Positions 25,592 to 38,439 of a stretch of 64,000 nt of DNA are shown piece after piece. How positions within the stretch are numbered: the stretch's first letter is position 1; each line of letters opens with the position of its first letter. The position numbers were made by a program, and so were the translations under genes. Source of the stretch: Epinephelus fuscoguttatus (taxonomy: Eukaryota; Chordata; Actinopteri; Perciformes; Serranidae); assembly GCF_011397635.1 (NCBI RefSeq), contig NC_064753.1:24762322-24826321 (forward strand), in the 5' to 3' direction. The notes beneath the pieces were generated by a model. The model was not told the origin of the DNA. It worked only from the letters and a program-made list of their open reading frames with translations, and did not search any database.

Positions 25592-28500
25592 CACGACACT
25601 GAACAGTAAAAAATGTAACATTGTAACATTGAAATGCAAGGAAGATGAATGATTTTTATAATTTGGAATAAAGTAATTATTTTTATCATGTGTGCAGTAA
25701 TGGCCTTGGGTGTGTTTTGTCAATTTATTCACAATATGTTCATGCATCTTCAATATCTCTAAAAAATTCAAACCCAGACTCTTATTAGAAATGCAGAAAT
25801 GTAGAGTCTTTTTGGGTCACTGAGTAAGGGAACATGGGCACAGTCTCCATTACTGCAGCTGATGAGCATATTTTAATGTGTTTCACTGCACTAGAACATA
25901 CAAATAATAGCTTAAAATAATATTTGATCAGATGATGTTGTAGCAGTATGTATGAAATTAAAAAGGCCATTCGACTAACCGTCATAATCAACCAATTACA
26001 TGATGCCGAGTGGCACGTCCAGACCTGTTGGAGACGCTTCATCCAGTCACACGGCACGTTAATACTGTCTGTAAATTGAAGATTTGTGCTCGCTGTCATG
26101 TAGAGGAGCGAGACAAGGCTGTGTTTTAACTTTACGCATGGTGATATAAGTTGTCACCACTGTAACATGAACGAAATTGGCACAGATACCTCTTAAATTC
26201 TGCTGCCACGCTCCCTTGACGCACTCACAGTCCAATCTGCTCCTTAAGAATGCTGATGCTGACTCAGACGCACACATTTCTGACTGGAGTTGTTTGGATA
26301 AATTAATATGAAAATGTAAAACGGGCTTGCATCATGACACTGACTGATTGAGGGCATTCCTCCATGAGACGGATACAGGACACTTCCAAATTTCAAAGAG
26401 TCATTAAGTAGCTTTGAATATCCCACCAGCTGAGGCTTCGGCGAGGCTTGAACACCGTATTTTTATTTGAATTTTTTGCCCCAACCTCGGACTCCGGAGT
26501 TAAACTTAATATGAATTAGATCTGATGATGTTTCCTGAGATTAGTGACTATCCGTCATATTTCAGTTAATTAGTCTACATGACTCATGCATTATCTGGTT
26601 GTGCAAGCGCGTTAATCAGGTGCGTTTTGGAGCAGCAGCTGGAGGCTCAGATGGTACTACTTCTTCCGATTAAATGAGTCAGAGGCTACAAAGCACGCGC
26701 TCTCATGCTGCGCCACCGCTAAACGCTGGTTTTACGCACAAAGTAATTTGGTTTTATGCGCAAAGCGATGCATGTAGACAGAGCTCTGTTTCTGGGTTGC
26801 ACTTCAGCTAAGTGTGGATGAACACATGAGGATTGCGTGTGTTTGGACCGGATAAAACGCTGCTTATATTAGTAATATTTCAAACTAACAGACACAGTCA
26901 ACAGAGTTTGTACTTAACGAGCAGGAAATTAAAATGTTCTGACCCGGAGCTGATCCTGATGGCGATGATTTGTTCCAGAAAAAGAAGATAAATTTGGAGT
27001 CTGTGCTTTACAGCTTATTTGTCTGATATGTGGAAAAGTACAGGATGTCTGCAAGCTGTAATCGTGACGGGAAAATTAATAATCATAAAAATGTTATGAA
27101 GGTGCAATTACTGCGCCACATGCGTAAAAGTGCCCATCCGTAATTAATTTGGAGAGGCTTGTATCGTTCCTGCTGCTGTGTGATGGCTCGGGTAATAAAT
27201 GATACATAGTCTACAAATAAACGGATTATTCAGTGACACGTGAACATAATCGGTAAAATATTTGAATCTAATGACTCTGACTCAGCAGATTAAAAAATTA
27301 TAAAGCAATGAGAAAGAGAGTGAAATCAACAAAGACAGCCTGGTTTCGAGAACACACATTGGTTTTTGTTTTCTCAATGCCACCTCCGGGCAAACAAATT
27401 AAAACAAAAATGAAACAAATAGCCTAAACATATGGGTCAACCCCCTGCAGCAAGGCAGTCTATAAAGTCTTTGTATCTGCGGGGTGACAAATTGTTTTAG
27501 ACACAGACCACCAGCTGTCACACTGAGGGGTCCCTTTTTGTTTTCGTGTTTGGTGCCCTTCATAATCTTCTTAACAACAAATGTTGTGACAGAGCTCAAA
27601 GTGGCCTGCAAGTGGTAAAATAATGGTAACAAAACAAACATACCATTACAATCAGTACATTTTGTCAAGAAAAAAAAGAGTTAAAATTAAAAAGATTTTT
27701 TTAAAAAATGATATTGCCAAAATATTTAGACTGCATGTCAGAAATGCAGACATAATTTATAAATATTAAAAACAGTTTTATTAGATTTTTGCTCTCTCTG
27801 ATTCTTTTTTAAAAAGCTGAAACTGAGATAGAATTTGATTGATTTATTTTTTTTTAATGTGGGCCAACAATGAAATGATTTACAACAATTCAGATTTCTA
27901 TTTATTTTCCCTTGAGAACCGGATGAGGATGATGATTTATATTTGTTCCACTTGGAAATCCCCTTTCTCGACAATGATGCTATTTGTTGCGCAGCAACTG
28001 AACTTGATCATGAGTTTAAAAATGGAACATTTCAAAAACGTTTCTGTTGTGTTACATATCAATGGCCCTTCTGTCTACTGAGAGCAAATGTTGTATTAGA
28101 GATTTTTTTCTTCTATGAGGCAGAAAAAATGTTCAGGTTGCTACTGTCTGTTTAAGTTAATTGAAGTGTTACGCTCCAGTCTTCTATCTTGACTTATCAT
28201 CTGCAAATATTGCAATATAAGGACGTGATGAATTCAGACTTTCACAATTAAGAAACCATGAATGGCCTCATTTGGACAATCATATACAGTATATCTCCTT
28301 ATTTGAGACCGCTGACACATCCTGTGGTGCTAACTGCACAGCCACCTTTGTGCTCTTGTGCGCAATGAAGCATTTGGTGTGAATATTTAGTCTTCAAACA
28401 ACCTACTGATGAGCACAGGCTACATCATAACAAAAGTAAAAACCATTTAAAATATATAGGAGGGGTAAACAATAATAAAGCTGTGGTTATAACTTGTGTT

Positions 28501-30341
28501 GTTTGGCCTCTTTTATTTGGGACAAAAAGATAACATGTCAACAGTTTCAAGGATTACATATAACACACACATTTTCTATAAAATAGCTGTACAATATATT
28601 CCTGTTTTACTGAGTTTAAAGTTACCATAGGTTACATTCTGCAGTTATTTAGTGTCACCAACAACATTAACAATGTGTGTTGAATCAGGTTTACCTCAGA
28701 GTACTGTATGGAACCCTGTCTCATCACCTTTAATAGAGGTCATCTTTTAAGATTTAAACAGCAGATACCACACAACCATAGTACTGTACATTATCTTCTG
28801 TGACAACTCCCACAAGAAGAAGAAAAAAAAATAAAGTTATGATATTAAAACAAACAATACACTTTACGATGCTATAAAAAGTAAAATAAAAAGTAAACTG
28901 AGTGTTAATTCAAAATCAAAAGGACACTAAATTCAGTGAAAACAGGGAGTGTGTAAATTATAGGTTACAGCAGCAAATAATACGGCAAGTATTTTTCAGG
29001 TACTACAGTGTACAACATTATTGTCAATACTAGTATGTAAATTTCACAGGATATGGTATCATTATCTAACCAGTAATGTTCAGTTATTTTTGTCTCGCCT
29101 GATCTGTGAATCTTTTCTTCCAGTTTGGAAACAAGCGTGCCAAAGCACTTAAACCGCAGCACCGTGTAAAGGAAGATAAATTCTACACTTCATTCTTCAC
29201 TTTCTAAACGTCAGTTTGTCTAAGATGTTTGTCCTATTTACAGAAAATCCTTAGGATCAATAAGGAATAGGATATATAGGATAATTCAAAGTAAAATACA
29301 AGATACAAACAGATTAACAATTAACAGTAAGTGTCTTAATTTCCAGAGCAATAGATTGTATCCCAACTACAGTTCATGTCAATTCAATCATTTGACATTT
29401 TTAAAGTCTAGACTGTCTTTCATATAAGTGATCCAGACCCAAAGTCCCACTTCTGTGACCCACATAACAGAAATGAGGCTCCAAATGTTTTGGAAGCTGA
29501 CTCTGTTTGCACTTAGCCCATAGAAGAAAACCACACACACACTTCCAGAAATAAAACTTTGCCTTCTTTCATAAACCCTCAGGCCTGCCGCCAAGAGAGG
29601 CCGTTCGTGTGATTATGCACATCTTATTTTTCTTCCCTCAGTCATCAATTATTTTTGGGGGAGTAGCCTGATTTACACACAACGCCACCAATTAGACTGC
29701 AAGGAGTGGTTTTGAAACAACGCCTTTCTTGTGTATGACATCTGTTTCCTGCCCCTCTTACAGGCTTCAACAAACTGATCTTGGTCAGTTCATTGCAACA
29801 TGAAATGAATTGTTTTATGTTTTAACTGAATAAATGCTTATCTTTTTTTTAAGTGATGATATGCGCAAAGATTGTTTTGTTTTTTTTATCAGTAGGCGGT
29901 GTTAAAATGATGCAAGGTGGGAAGTCTCAAGGCCTGGACATGGACATCATCTAACACCAAACCCCACGTGGGAAATGTCTCTATAACACGTCACAATATT
30001 GTATGTAAAAGCATGTTTTTTCAAGCACTGAGATTAGCTGACTCTGAATATAAGCTCCTGCACCATAGATCCAAATTCTGATACAATAGAGACATTTATA
30101 TTTCAAAGGGGTGTAACCCATTAATCAGCCCAAATCAATATATATATAAAAAAATATATATAAAAGGCAGCTGCATTACACAACATGCATGTCATCTCAG
30201 TAAAGAAAGAAATTCAGCTATTTCCACTGCGGATTTTCAGGGTTGTTTTTTTTTCTTGATTTCTGAAAAGTGTCGACAGCATTTAACAGCAGGAGTTCAG
30301 ACAGATCACATATTTCAATAAACAAAGAGAGGCACTTCATA

Positions 30342-30363
30342 CAAAAAAAAAAAAAAAAAAAAA
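30342..30363. repeat. Poly-A run
   Basis: More than 20 consecutive A residues, about 350 bp beyond the mc1r stop. No flanking retroposon was recognised. Confidence 0.85.
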
Positions 30364-30710
30364 TCCAAGTTGATTTACAGAGAAAAGAATACAGTGCTTG
30401 TCAGCTACTAAAATTCAGTCCAGTGGTTGTCTTCACTAAGAAAGTTTCCAAACTAAGGATCACTTAAATATTCATTGTTGGCTCGGGTGTTTCACAATGC
30501 CTGAAGCCTTGCGTGGAAATAATAATATTCTCGAGGAGATGTACAGAAGTATTTATCAGTCGCGCATGTTCAGAAGGCATGTGCCAGTTCATTCATGCAT
30601 CAGTCACGGCTTACTTCAGCTTCTGACACAAAGTACATTCAAGAAGATGAGGTAGCCGACATTGTTGATAACCTGATGCTCGTCATCTTCCTGTATGTGC
30701 ACGGTTTCAT

Positions 30711-31688
30711 TCAAACACCGAGGCACCAAGAGCACAGGACCAGCTCCTGCAGGGTTTTACGCAGCTCCTGGCTCCGGTACGCGTAGATGAGTGGGTCGAT
30801 GAGCGAGTTGCAGATGATGAGGATGAGGAAAAGGTTAAAGTTTCTGAAGAAACAGTTGCAGAAGGGACTGGTGGGGCAGGTGAGGATGAGGATGAGGTGG
30901 AGGAAGAAGGGGCCCCAGCATACAATGAACACCCCGAGCAGGATGGTGAGGGTCATCGCGCCCTTCATGCTCGTGGATTGGCGCCTGCTTTTGTGGAAAG
31001 CCACGATGCGCCGCGAGTGCAGGTGAGCCAGGAGGAACATGTGCAGGTACAGCACGGCGTTAAACACCAGGGTGGTGCAGAAGAAGGTCACGAGGCACAC
31101 GATGACAGCGTTGTCGGTGTGGTAAACAATAAACAGGATGCTGGAGGTGATGCTGGCCAGCCACACCACCACGATGATGTTGACGGCGCGCTGCGTGGTC
31201 ATGATGCTGTGATAACGCAGCGCGTAAAAGATGGTGATGTAGCGGTCCGCTGCGATGGTGCACAGAAAGGACAGCGAGGACACCACGGAGCTGCAGATCA
31301 TCACGTCGATGATGTTGTCCAGGTGGCGCAGCATGCCAGGGTGCACGTCCATCAGGCCGTGGTCGTTGAGAAGCATGAACATGGTCTCCACCACGTTGCT
31401 GACGCTGACCAACATGTCGGACACCGCCAGGCAGCAGATGAAGTAGTACATGGGCGAGTGCAGGTTGCGGTTCCTGAAGATGGCCAACACCACCAGGATG
31501 TTCTCCACCAGGCTGATGAGCCCCAGCGCCAGGAAGAGCTCCTGCGGGATGTGGATCTGCACGCAGCCAAACGAGTTTCGCTCTCCGGCGGTGGAGTTGG
31601 TCTCGTTCTCCAACATGTAGTCAGTTAGAGGGATGAAATCCACATGGAGGATGGAGGGGTTGTGCTGGGACCTGTTGGTCATTTCCAT
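30711..31688 (-). CDS. mc1r: Melanocortin 1 receptor
   Basis: A Gs-coupled seven-transmembrane receptor for alpha-MSH, and for ASIP as antagonist, at the pigment-cell surface. It raises cAMP and controls dorsoventral pigmentation in fish. It is a single intact exon of 325 codons, the usual size. N-glycosylation sequons are at N5, N28 and N31. The ligand-pocket acids E101, D124 and D128 correspond to human E94, D117 and D121. DRY is at 148-150, and the melanocortin-specific DPLIYA replaces NPxxY at 298-303. The tail ends LCSWCLGV with Cys319 and Cys322 likely palmitoylated, as in the family. Short loops and absence of the TM3-TM5 disulphide pattern of other rhodopsin-family receptors fit the melanocortin group. 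Third-position GC is far above the flanks, which produces long shadow frames on the opposite strand. The start is the first ATG of the frame, and no better one lies upstream. Confidence 0.98.
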   Translation of the reverse strand: MEMTNRSQHNPSILHVDFIPLTDYMLENETNSTAGERNSFGCVQIHIPQELFLALGLISLVENILVVLAIFRNRNLHSPMYYFICCLAVSDMLVSVSNVVETMFMLLNDHGLMDVHPGMLRHLDNIIDVMICSSVVSSLSFLCTIAADRYITIFYALRYHSIMTTQRAVNIIVVVWLASITSSILFIVYHTDNAVIVCLVTFFCTTLVFNAVLYLHMFLLAHLHSRRIVAFHKSRRQSTSMKGAMTLTILLGVFIVCWGPFFLHLILILTCPTSPFCNCFFRNFNLFLILIICNSLIDPLIYAYRSQELRKTLQELVLCSWCLGV

Positions 31689-33689
31689 GTCTGACCTTCT
31701 ACCTGATGACTGATTAAAGGGTGCCCTGCTGGATTTTACTGCAGCACAGTGGGAAAGCGAGCGTCACCGGTTGTCTCTTTGGTTCAGAGGATGCTTCACC
31801 ATCAGCTATTGGAGTGACGCGTTGCAGCACAGTTGGAAAAATCAAGCCAGTTGTTCAGGTGTTGAACCCATCATCGCGCTGACTGTCAGATATCCACACA
31901 GCGTCCTCCTAACCTTTAATAACAGGATGAACTGTTGAAAACGTGGAGAACAGTCGCGTTGACGCGCTGCAAAAGTCCGGAGAGTTTGCGCTTTTTGGAG
32001 AAACTTTTCTTTTTTCTTATGGATGCAACTTTTCCAACACAGAGATCCATAAAATGTGCGTCTTCATCCAAACAATGCGCTCACAAGTCATCATTTTCCA
32101 TTCTCACAGGACGTCCGAGCATCTGCCAAACTCCCCGCTCAGACTGCTCTGACCAACATGGTGAGAATGAACAAAGTGTCTTCTTGCTTGAACATTTCTC
32201 ACGGTGATGCTGGATTCAGAGGGACCTCGGGCGCCTCCTCCCCTCACGCCAACGTCAGCTGGGCTGTGGTCCTGTATCAGTCGTGTTTGGCACGCCCGCA
32301 ATTTTGGACAAGAAATGGGGAGGAAAGCAGGGCGATGAGCAGCGTTGTTCAGCCAAGTATTTGATCTTTTATCCCTTTGACATTTTGTTTTAAATAAAGC
32401 CAGGGCAGTTTTCTGTTATCTTTACGACTTACCAGTCACAATGTCAGTGATCCCCGTAAGCACCAGTGCAACAATGTGACCACTTCATGTCAGACTCCTT
32501 CTTGATCATTTACTGACGTACTGTGAAGTTTTTTTTCAGCACATAAAATCTTTAAAGGGCACTTTCTTTTGAACTCCTGCATTTCTAGAACTCAAATCAC
32601 TTTCAAAGGAAAGGTTCATATTTTTTTTCAAGTTTATGTTATTACTCTCATATCATAATCACTTACACTGAAATTGCTTCAAGAGGGAATCACTTTGTGG
32701 CCTCCAACAGAAAATTCTACAGCAAACTAAAAATATTTCACTGTGCATATGGTCAGTATTTACACAGACAGGAAAAAATATGAATCCATGCTTTATACAG
32801 TTCCAGATTTAGGTTTTCTCAAGCTCCAGCTGGTTGAAACAGCTCTGAGCCAAAAGTGAAATTCCACTGTAAATGTTGTTGCTGTTGCTGTGGACACGTT
32901 GCTTTGAGTCATGCAAAAGTTAAAGTCATTAAAGACAAGCTGCTGCTGTTCAGCTGAGCATTTCTCCCCTAAAGTCACAAAGCATGGCAATATGAAACAT
33001 ATAAGCGGTGTCATGGAGCCACAGAGAAACTATATATGTGTGGAACAATCCATTGGTCTGTTTTCCATTTAAGCAACACTGCAGTTGGTTTGAAAGGGCT
33101 GGGTTAAAGAACATACTGAAGAAGTTAAATTTTAACGGACACCACATCTGAACTGAACATATTTTGGGTCGTTTGCATCTCAAAAAGTGTCAAAGTATTT
33201 AGTCTAACTAAATGTGGTTTATAAGTCAACTTTATATTTTCAGTGATGTCTGAATACTCAACCCTGTTCTGACATCATTTAAATGGCTAGCGTGAGGTGC
33301 AGGGTTTATTGATGAAGCCGTTTAATGCATCACAGTCATAATGTAATCTGTATAAATAGATATAGTTTGTTAATACTTAAAAACATCATGGATTTAGGAT
33401 ACTGTTGACAGTTCAGGGAGTGCTTTGTATTTATATACAGTGCTTTATATTTTTGTATTTGCTTTTGTCACCTATCATTTATAAAATCCACTCTGCTCAG
33501 TTTGGCATTTTTTTTTACTTATGTTGTGCCAATAAAACTGTAGCCATAGACCTTAATCATAAAACATGGGGTACTTAAAACAGAAACTGCATTTTGACAG
33601 TGTCAGTTCTGCTTTTCAAAGGAGGTTCACAGGTCTGGAGCACAGTGGAGCACATCACGGTTTCTCCAAAACACACAATTAGGCTTGAT

Positions 33690-34724
33690 TTTGATTGACA
33701 ATTAATCTGCAACTATTTTGATAATTGACTAATTGATATAGTATTTGTTTATGGTTTTCGCTTTTTAAAGATTTGCTGCTTTATCTGTTTAGTATCATTA
33801 TTAACTGAGTGTATCTGGGCTTGGTCTGCTGTTAGGACAAAACAAGACACGTGAAGACATCACCTTAGGCTCTGGGAACTTGTGACGCAGCCCAATCGTC
33901 AAAGGAATAAGTTGGCATTTTATGTTTCTGTAAACCACAAACACATTACATTTGCACTTTTCATTCGTATTATATTAACGTTCCTGAAGTGTAACAGAAT
34001 ATAAGCCTACTGTGTCATGAGGAGGTGGAGGTGCGTTTGTATGAGCCATAGTATACCGTCGAAGACATACAGTGGAGAAAAGCCGAGGCTGCTGCTGCTG
34101 CAAGAGGATATGACCGGCAGGGAGCCTCCAGAATTTCAGCTTCCAAGAGCAAACACTAAATGGTGGTGCCTTTGCTCAAATTGCCTACTGATTGCAACAT
34201 ATTCTGCTGCAATGAATTTCAGCTGGGGCAGTTTGTTGGATGCTGTCACTGATGCCAACCTCAAGAGAGACAGTGAGTGCGTAGCTACGCATTAAGAAGT
34301 ATTACTCCTTACTTAAAAACAGAGGTGTGCTGGAGACCTTCTTCTGGATCCCAAAGATAAACTGGAAAAGACAATAAAGACCAGCAGGGCTGAGGACAGA
34401 TGACCAGTGAGTGAGTATTTTTGTCACCTAACGCTGTGTTTTGGCCGACAAAGTAATAGCTATCGGTTAGGGTGGTGATACATGGCGACATCGCATGCAA
34501 TGCATCCTGGTATCTGGCACTGCTGACATGGAGTCTTTTCAGCAGAAAACCTAGCTTTCTCGGTCAAAAGAGTACACATTAAAGAATTTATTGCCTCAGT
34601 TTACTACATTTACCATCAACATTGATTGGACATCCACATTAAAGATGGCAAATTTTCCTTTAATTAAGAAAATAATTTGCACATTAATCAATAATGAAAA
34701 CAATTATTAGCTGCAGCCCTACAT
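33690..34724. repeat. Candidate inverted-end element
   Basis: The left part has ATTAATCTGCAACTATTTTG. The right end inverts to a sequence starting TGTAGGGCTGCAG and then ATTGATTAATGTGCAAATTA. Such ends are common on fish non-autonomous DNA elements. The arms are diverged, the left terminus is not well defined and no transposase was found. Confidence 0.35.
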
Positions 34725-35170
34725 GTATTTGAACTTGTTTGACTTCAAATCCTTTTATCAATGTGCACTCTTACAAAAGCTAGTTTGTTTGAAAGAAATC
34801 TGTTCCTTTTTTTGTGGGTGGGTTGTGGATGAGGATAATTGCTTTACTCATTTAGATTTGCTACAGGTCTTTTATTTAAATTATGAGGTCTAGTACTTTT
34901 TGATGTTTCTATTAAAGGAGCTTTATGCTACATTCAGAGCATATTTATGATTTAGAGTTTGGGCCAGAAAAGCCAGCGGCTAGCAGTTTTAACAGTGCTA
35001 ACAACAGGAACAGTGCTCACAGAGCCAACATGTTTTAACCTTGGTGGGAATCGGAGGCTGGGCGCTATACTTATGCAGCGTTGCCCCTTGACCCACAGTG
35101 GCAGGATGGTGTTATCAGCAGTAGCCTACCTCTGCTGTATGACCACAGTGCAGAGCAACAGCAATCACAT

Positions 35171-35173
35171 GCG

Positions 35174-35227
<54 letters not shown>
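35171..35227. repeat. (GC)n(AC)n microsatellite
   Basis: A short GC run passes directly into about 22 AC units; the alternating purine-pyrimidine tract is Z-DNA-prone. Confidence 0.95.
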
Positions 35228-35229
<2 letters not shown>

Positions 35230-37002
35230 GACTAACAAGCACAAACATACACACGCAGCTGGAGTGTCTACTACATCAAAGAAAAGAGACGCTCGGATTA
35301 CACGGAGAGAGACACGCAGAAGGAGTGTGACATTATTCTCTGCTTAGGACGCCGTTACGCCACTATATCTTTACATAGCAATCAGAGGTTTGCCGCTATA
35401 TTAGTGTTCCGACTTGTGTACAGCTCCTTTAAGTATACAGTAATGTCTCCTCACAGACACAGCTCCCTCTGAGCCACTAATATGAAAGCCTTCCTATATT
35501 GTCGATGATCACATGCAAAGTCCTCACAGCCTCAACCATAGCTCCAGGTGGACTGGGAATGATGGCATCATTTGACAGTCAAGCACAGTCACACTGTGTT
35601 ATCATGTGGCTTTGCTGATTAACACAGTTAATGTATGAACAGCTACAGTATGTGTACAGGGTGATTTGCTCAGTGTCTCTTTGTGACCAAGACGCCTTTA
35701 GGTTGACTCTAATTTAATTTTTCTGTCTTTGATCTAATTCAAGTGTGCTAATTATGGATAAGAGATACATAAATATAGGAGCTCCAACTGCTATGCTAAT
35801 GTCAAATCTTTTGTCTGAGAGGCTTGACAGGGAGACAAGATAAGTGTATCCTGGGACAGATTCTTCCCTCTTCCAGATGAAAACCATGTGTGGGCGTTGC
35901 AGGCCGAAATATCTCCGCGTCTTGCTCCAGGCGAAATTATGATGAAAAACCCAGGAACACAAGATTGAAACGCTGGGGAAAGGCCGAGACATAAATGATG
36001 TAGAACAGATATGTTTAAAATTTTGTTGGCATGCTGGCAGAGGTACAGTTATAGCCTCAGGTTTTAACTGCAGTGACTCAAGCTATCATGAGTGAGGTCT
36101 TGAGTATCTTACTGAGAATGCATAGGAAGTATTTAAATCAATTTAGGCAAAATTTATAAAATATCTGCCATACTCACACACTGGATTTAACTTGATGAAC
36201 AGCAGACTACTGGAAAAGTTCCGGCCAGTTCTCTGAAATGTGAGAATCAGTCCCTCCAAAAAAATTTGGGAGTGAGGGGACATAACAGAGCAGGAAAACA
36301 GCACACAATAATATGATTTACACAAGAAAAAAACACACTAGAAGCCCAAGAAAATGTGATTAGATTCTCAGGCTGCAGTTCTTCAGTGAAATGACGAGGC
36401 CCTTGCGACAAATAAGCATTTAACCGACATATTTCTTCTTTGATAAGACAGATTCCCAGCATAGTGATAGTCTCCATTTTGAAAAGGCTGAAATTAGCAG
36501 GAGACAAGACTAGACTTCATTTATTTTTCATAGAAAATTAGATCTAAATTGCGCTTTAACACAGGTTTAAGTCCTGGTCCTGACAAACACATGGCTGTGT
36601 TTGGGGACTGCCATCCTACCTTTACACAACTGAGGACTGATGTTACCCAACTGCAGGGTGGACCCAGGGACATGGTCAAGTTCATCCAAGAGCTGTCATC
36701 CATCCACAGCCCAGTCTGAACACCTCTCCCTGGGCAGTCGAGGTGACACCAATTGTCCTACACCATACTGCATAAGTTCAGGACAATGATAACACTATTG
36801 TGTGGCCCGGAGGTGACGAGATCCACACCACAGGATTCTACCCCGGAAGAGGACACCTGTGGTTCTGCCTTAGAGCAAACCTAAGACCCAAATTGGGCCA
36901 CTCCATCCATTCAAGAGCCCTGGGTCCAAGTTAAGTACCGTAATCCCCTATCTCAAGGCAATTGAATCGAACGCAACTGGACTTGGTTTTGTCTTAGAAG
37001 AC

Positions 37003-37033
37003 GTTTCACCTCTTATCCAAGAGGCTTCATCAG
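37003..37033 (-). ncRNA. Hammerhead-ribozyme-like core in the PLE arm
   Basis: The minus strand reads CTGATGA, a helix II-like hairpin (CCTCTT, loop GGAT, AAGAGG), and then GAAAC. These are the invariant blocks of a hammerhead core in the correct order, and PLE terminal repeats are known to carry hammerheads. Helix II has a bulged G, and no convincing cleavage-site strand closing helices I and III was found, so it may be degenerate. Confidence 0.4.
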
Positions 37034-37161
37034 TTCATGCTTGTCTGACTAGGCTGGAACTAGTCTGACGAACTGGTGTGGAAGCACCCAGGTATTTAAC
37101 CTCTGGGGAGGTCTTCACAAGGCCAATCATGTCATTGGTTCGTTAGTGCTCCAATGGTGTG

Positions 37162-37947
37162 TCAACGACAGTCGTTGAAACTCCTGCTGCAACGGTTGTC
37201 ACTGGAGTCGTTAGAGTCACATGAGGCCATTTGTGAACGACCGTTGTTTTTAGAGGTTAAGTTGTTAAGCCTCCTGGGCAAGGATGAAAGGACAGCATCA
37301 TAGGTGGGGGATAGGTGGTGTCGCAGACCTCCTCCTCTACGGAGAGATGGCTTTTCCAATTTCACATAGATGGCTTCTTTTACACCTCTTTCAAACCATC
37401 TGTCTTCCCTGTCCAAAATGTGCACATTGCTGTCTTCGAAGGAGTGTGCTTTCTCCTTGAGGTGTAGATAGACAGCTGAGTCTTGCCCTGATGTGTTAGC
37501 CCTTCTATGTTGGGCCATGCGTTTGTTTAGTGGTTGTTTTGTTTCACCAATGTACAAGTCTGGGCATTCCTCACCGCATTGGACAGCGTACACTAGGTTG
37601 CTCTTCTGAGTGTGTGGTGTACGGTCTTTTGGGTGTACCAGTATTTGTCTGAGTGTGTTACTGGGTTTGAAATACACAGGGATGTGGTGTTTGCTGAATA
37701 TCCTCCTGAGTTTTTCAGATACCCCAGACACATAGGGGATGACAATGTTATTGCGCTTGTTTTCTTCCTCACCCACCTTGTTCTTTCTGGAACAGGCTGC
37801 TGATTTCACAAAGGTCCAACAGGGGTAACCACAAGTTTTTAGAGCCTCCCTCAGATGTTCATGCTCTTTCCCTTGGGCCTGAGTGCTGGTAGGTACGTTA
37901 TCAGCTCTGTGTTGTAGGGTCCTGATAACACCTAGTTTGTGTTCCAC
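37162..37947 (-). pseudogene. PLE protein remnant with GIY-YIG endonuclease domain
   Basis: This open frame of 261 codons is the C-terminal part of a Penelope-like polyprotein. The first 115 or so residues are the region after the reverse-transcriptase fingers and palm (…YVSGVSEKLRRIF…). The GIY-YIG-type endonuclease follows: LVYAVQC at 118-124, LYIGET at 131-136, the conserved Arg of the NKRMAQHRR helix near 143, and the Cys pair C124/C128. The family enzyme nicks DNA to prime reverse transcription. The ATG lies inside a perfect palindrome made by rearrangement, so this is a fragment rather than a designed start. Confidence 0.8.
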
Positions 37948-37969
37948 TGGAACACAAACTAGGTGTTAT
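37925..37969. repeat. 45-bp perfect palindrome at the PLE fold-back junction
   Basis: Arms of 22 bp (37925-37946 and 37948-37969) are exact inverse copies around a single C at 37947. The minus-strand half is PLE coding sequence (EHKLGVI), so the right half is a copied inverted duplicate. Confidence 0.95.
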
Positions 37970-38439
37970 ACACACCTAGTGTATAACACCTCCTTCGAAG
38001 ACAGCAATGTGCACATTTTGGACAGGGAAGACAGATGGTTTGAAAGAGGTGTAAAAGAAGCCATCTATGTGAAATTGGAAAAGCCATCTCTCCGTAGAGG
38101 AGGAGGTCTGCGACACCACCTATAATGCTGTCCTTTCATCCTTGCCCAGGAGGCTTAACAACTTAACCTCTAAAAACAACGGTCGTTCACAAATGGCCTC
38201 ATGTGACTCTAACGACTCCAGTGACAACCGTTGCAGCAGGAGTTTCAACGACTGTCGTTGACACACCATTGGAGCACTAACAAACCAATGACATGATTGG
38301 CCTTGTGAAGACCTCCCCAGAGGTTAAATACCTGGGTGCTTCCACACCAGTTCGTCAGACTAGTTCCAGCCTAGTCAGACAAGCATGAACTGAACCTCTT
38401 GGATAAGAGGTGAAACGTCTTCTAAGACAAAACCAAAAA

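Larger units (their letters stand above)
20561..30710. other. Intergenic interval, def8 5' side to mc1r 3' side
   Basis: No gene was recognised in these 10 kb. The visible content is a duplicated tRNA-like repeat (22.14-23.39 kb), CTT, GT and TA microsatellites, an 81-bp tandem repeat (24.9-25.1 kb) and a poly-A run (30.34 kb). 26.0-27.4 kb is somewhat less AT-rich and has several CpGs, so it could hold mc1r or def8 regulatory sequence, but no diagnostic element was seen. TUBB3, which lies between MC1R and DEF8 in human, was not found. Confidence 0.6.
36983..38436. mobile_element. Fold-back Penelope-like retroelement (PLE), 5'-truncated
   Basis: Two inverted arms, 36983-37444 and 37992-38436, are nearly the same sequence and flank a unique middle that codes for the PLE C-terminus. 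The right arm has lost about 11 bp after the GLRHHL codons, creating a stop, and 4 bp within the CTGATGA stretch. Inverted or tandem partial copies are typical of Penelope-like elements. The reverse-transcriptase domain is absent, so the copy cannot move on its own. Confidence 0.8.

Noticed and set aside
27399-28155. Minus-strand 89-codon and plus-strand 70-80-codon frames
   Set aside because: No family, splice signals or context support them. They are left as chance frames, though a transcript check would be cheap.
30897-31628. 243-codon plus-strand open frame, plus several of 60-90 codons nearby
   Set aside because: It is the reverse complement of mc1r. The frame is open because of mc1r's GC-rich third positions and its His/Val-rich composition is not protein-like.
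35171-35330. CA-repeat-encoded frames with His-Thr runs
   Set aside because: These are microsatellite translations, not proteins; the same holds for other dinucleotide-repeat frames in the window.
37925-38125. 80-codon plus-strand frame matching the GIY-YIG protein
   Set aside because: It is the inverted partial copy of the Penelope-like element, ended by an 11-bp deletion; not a second gene.
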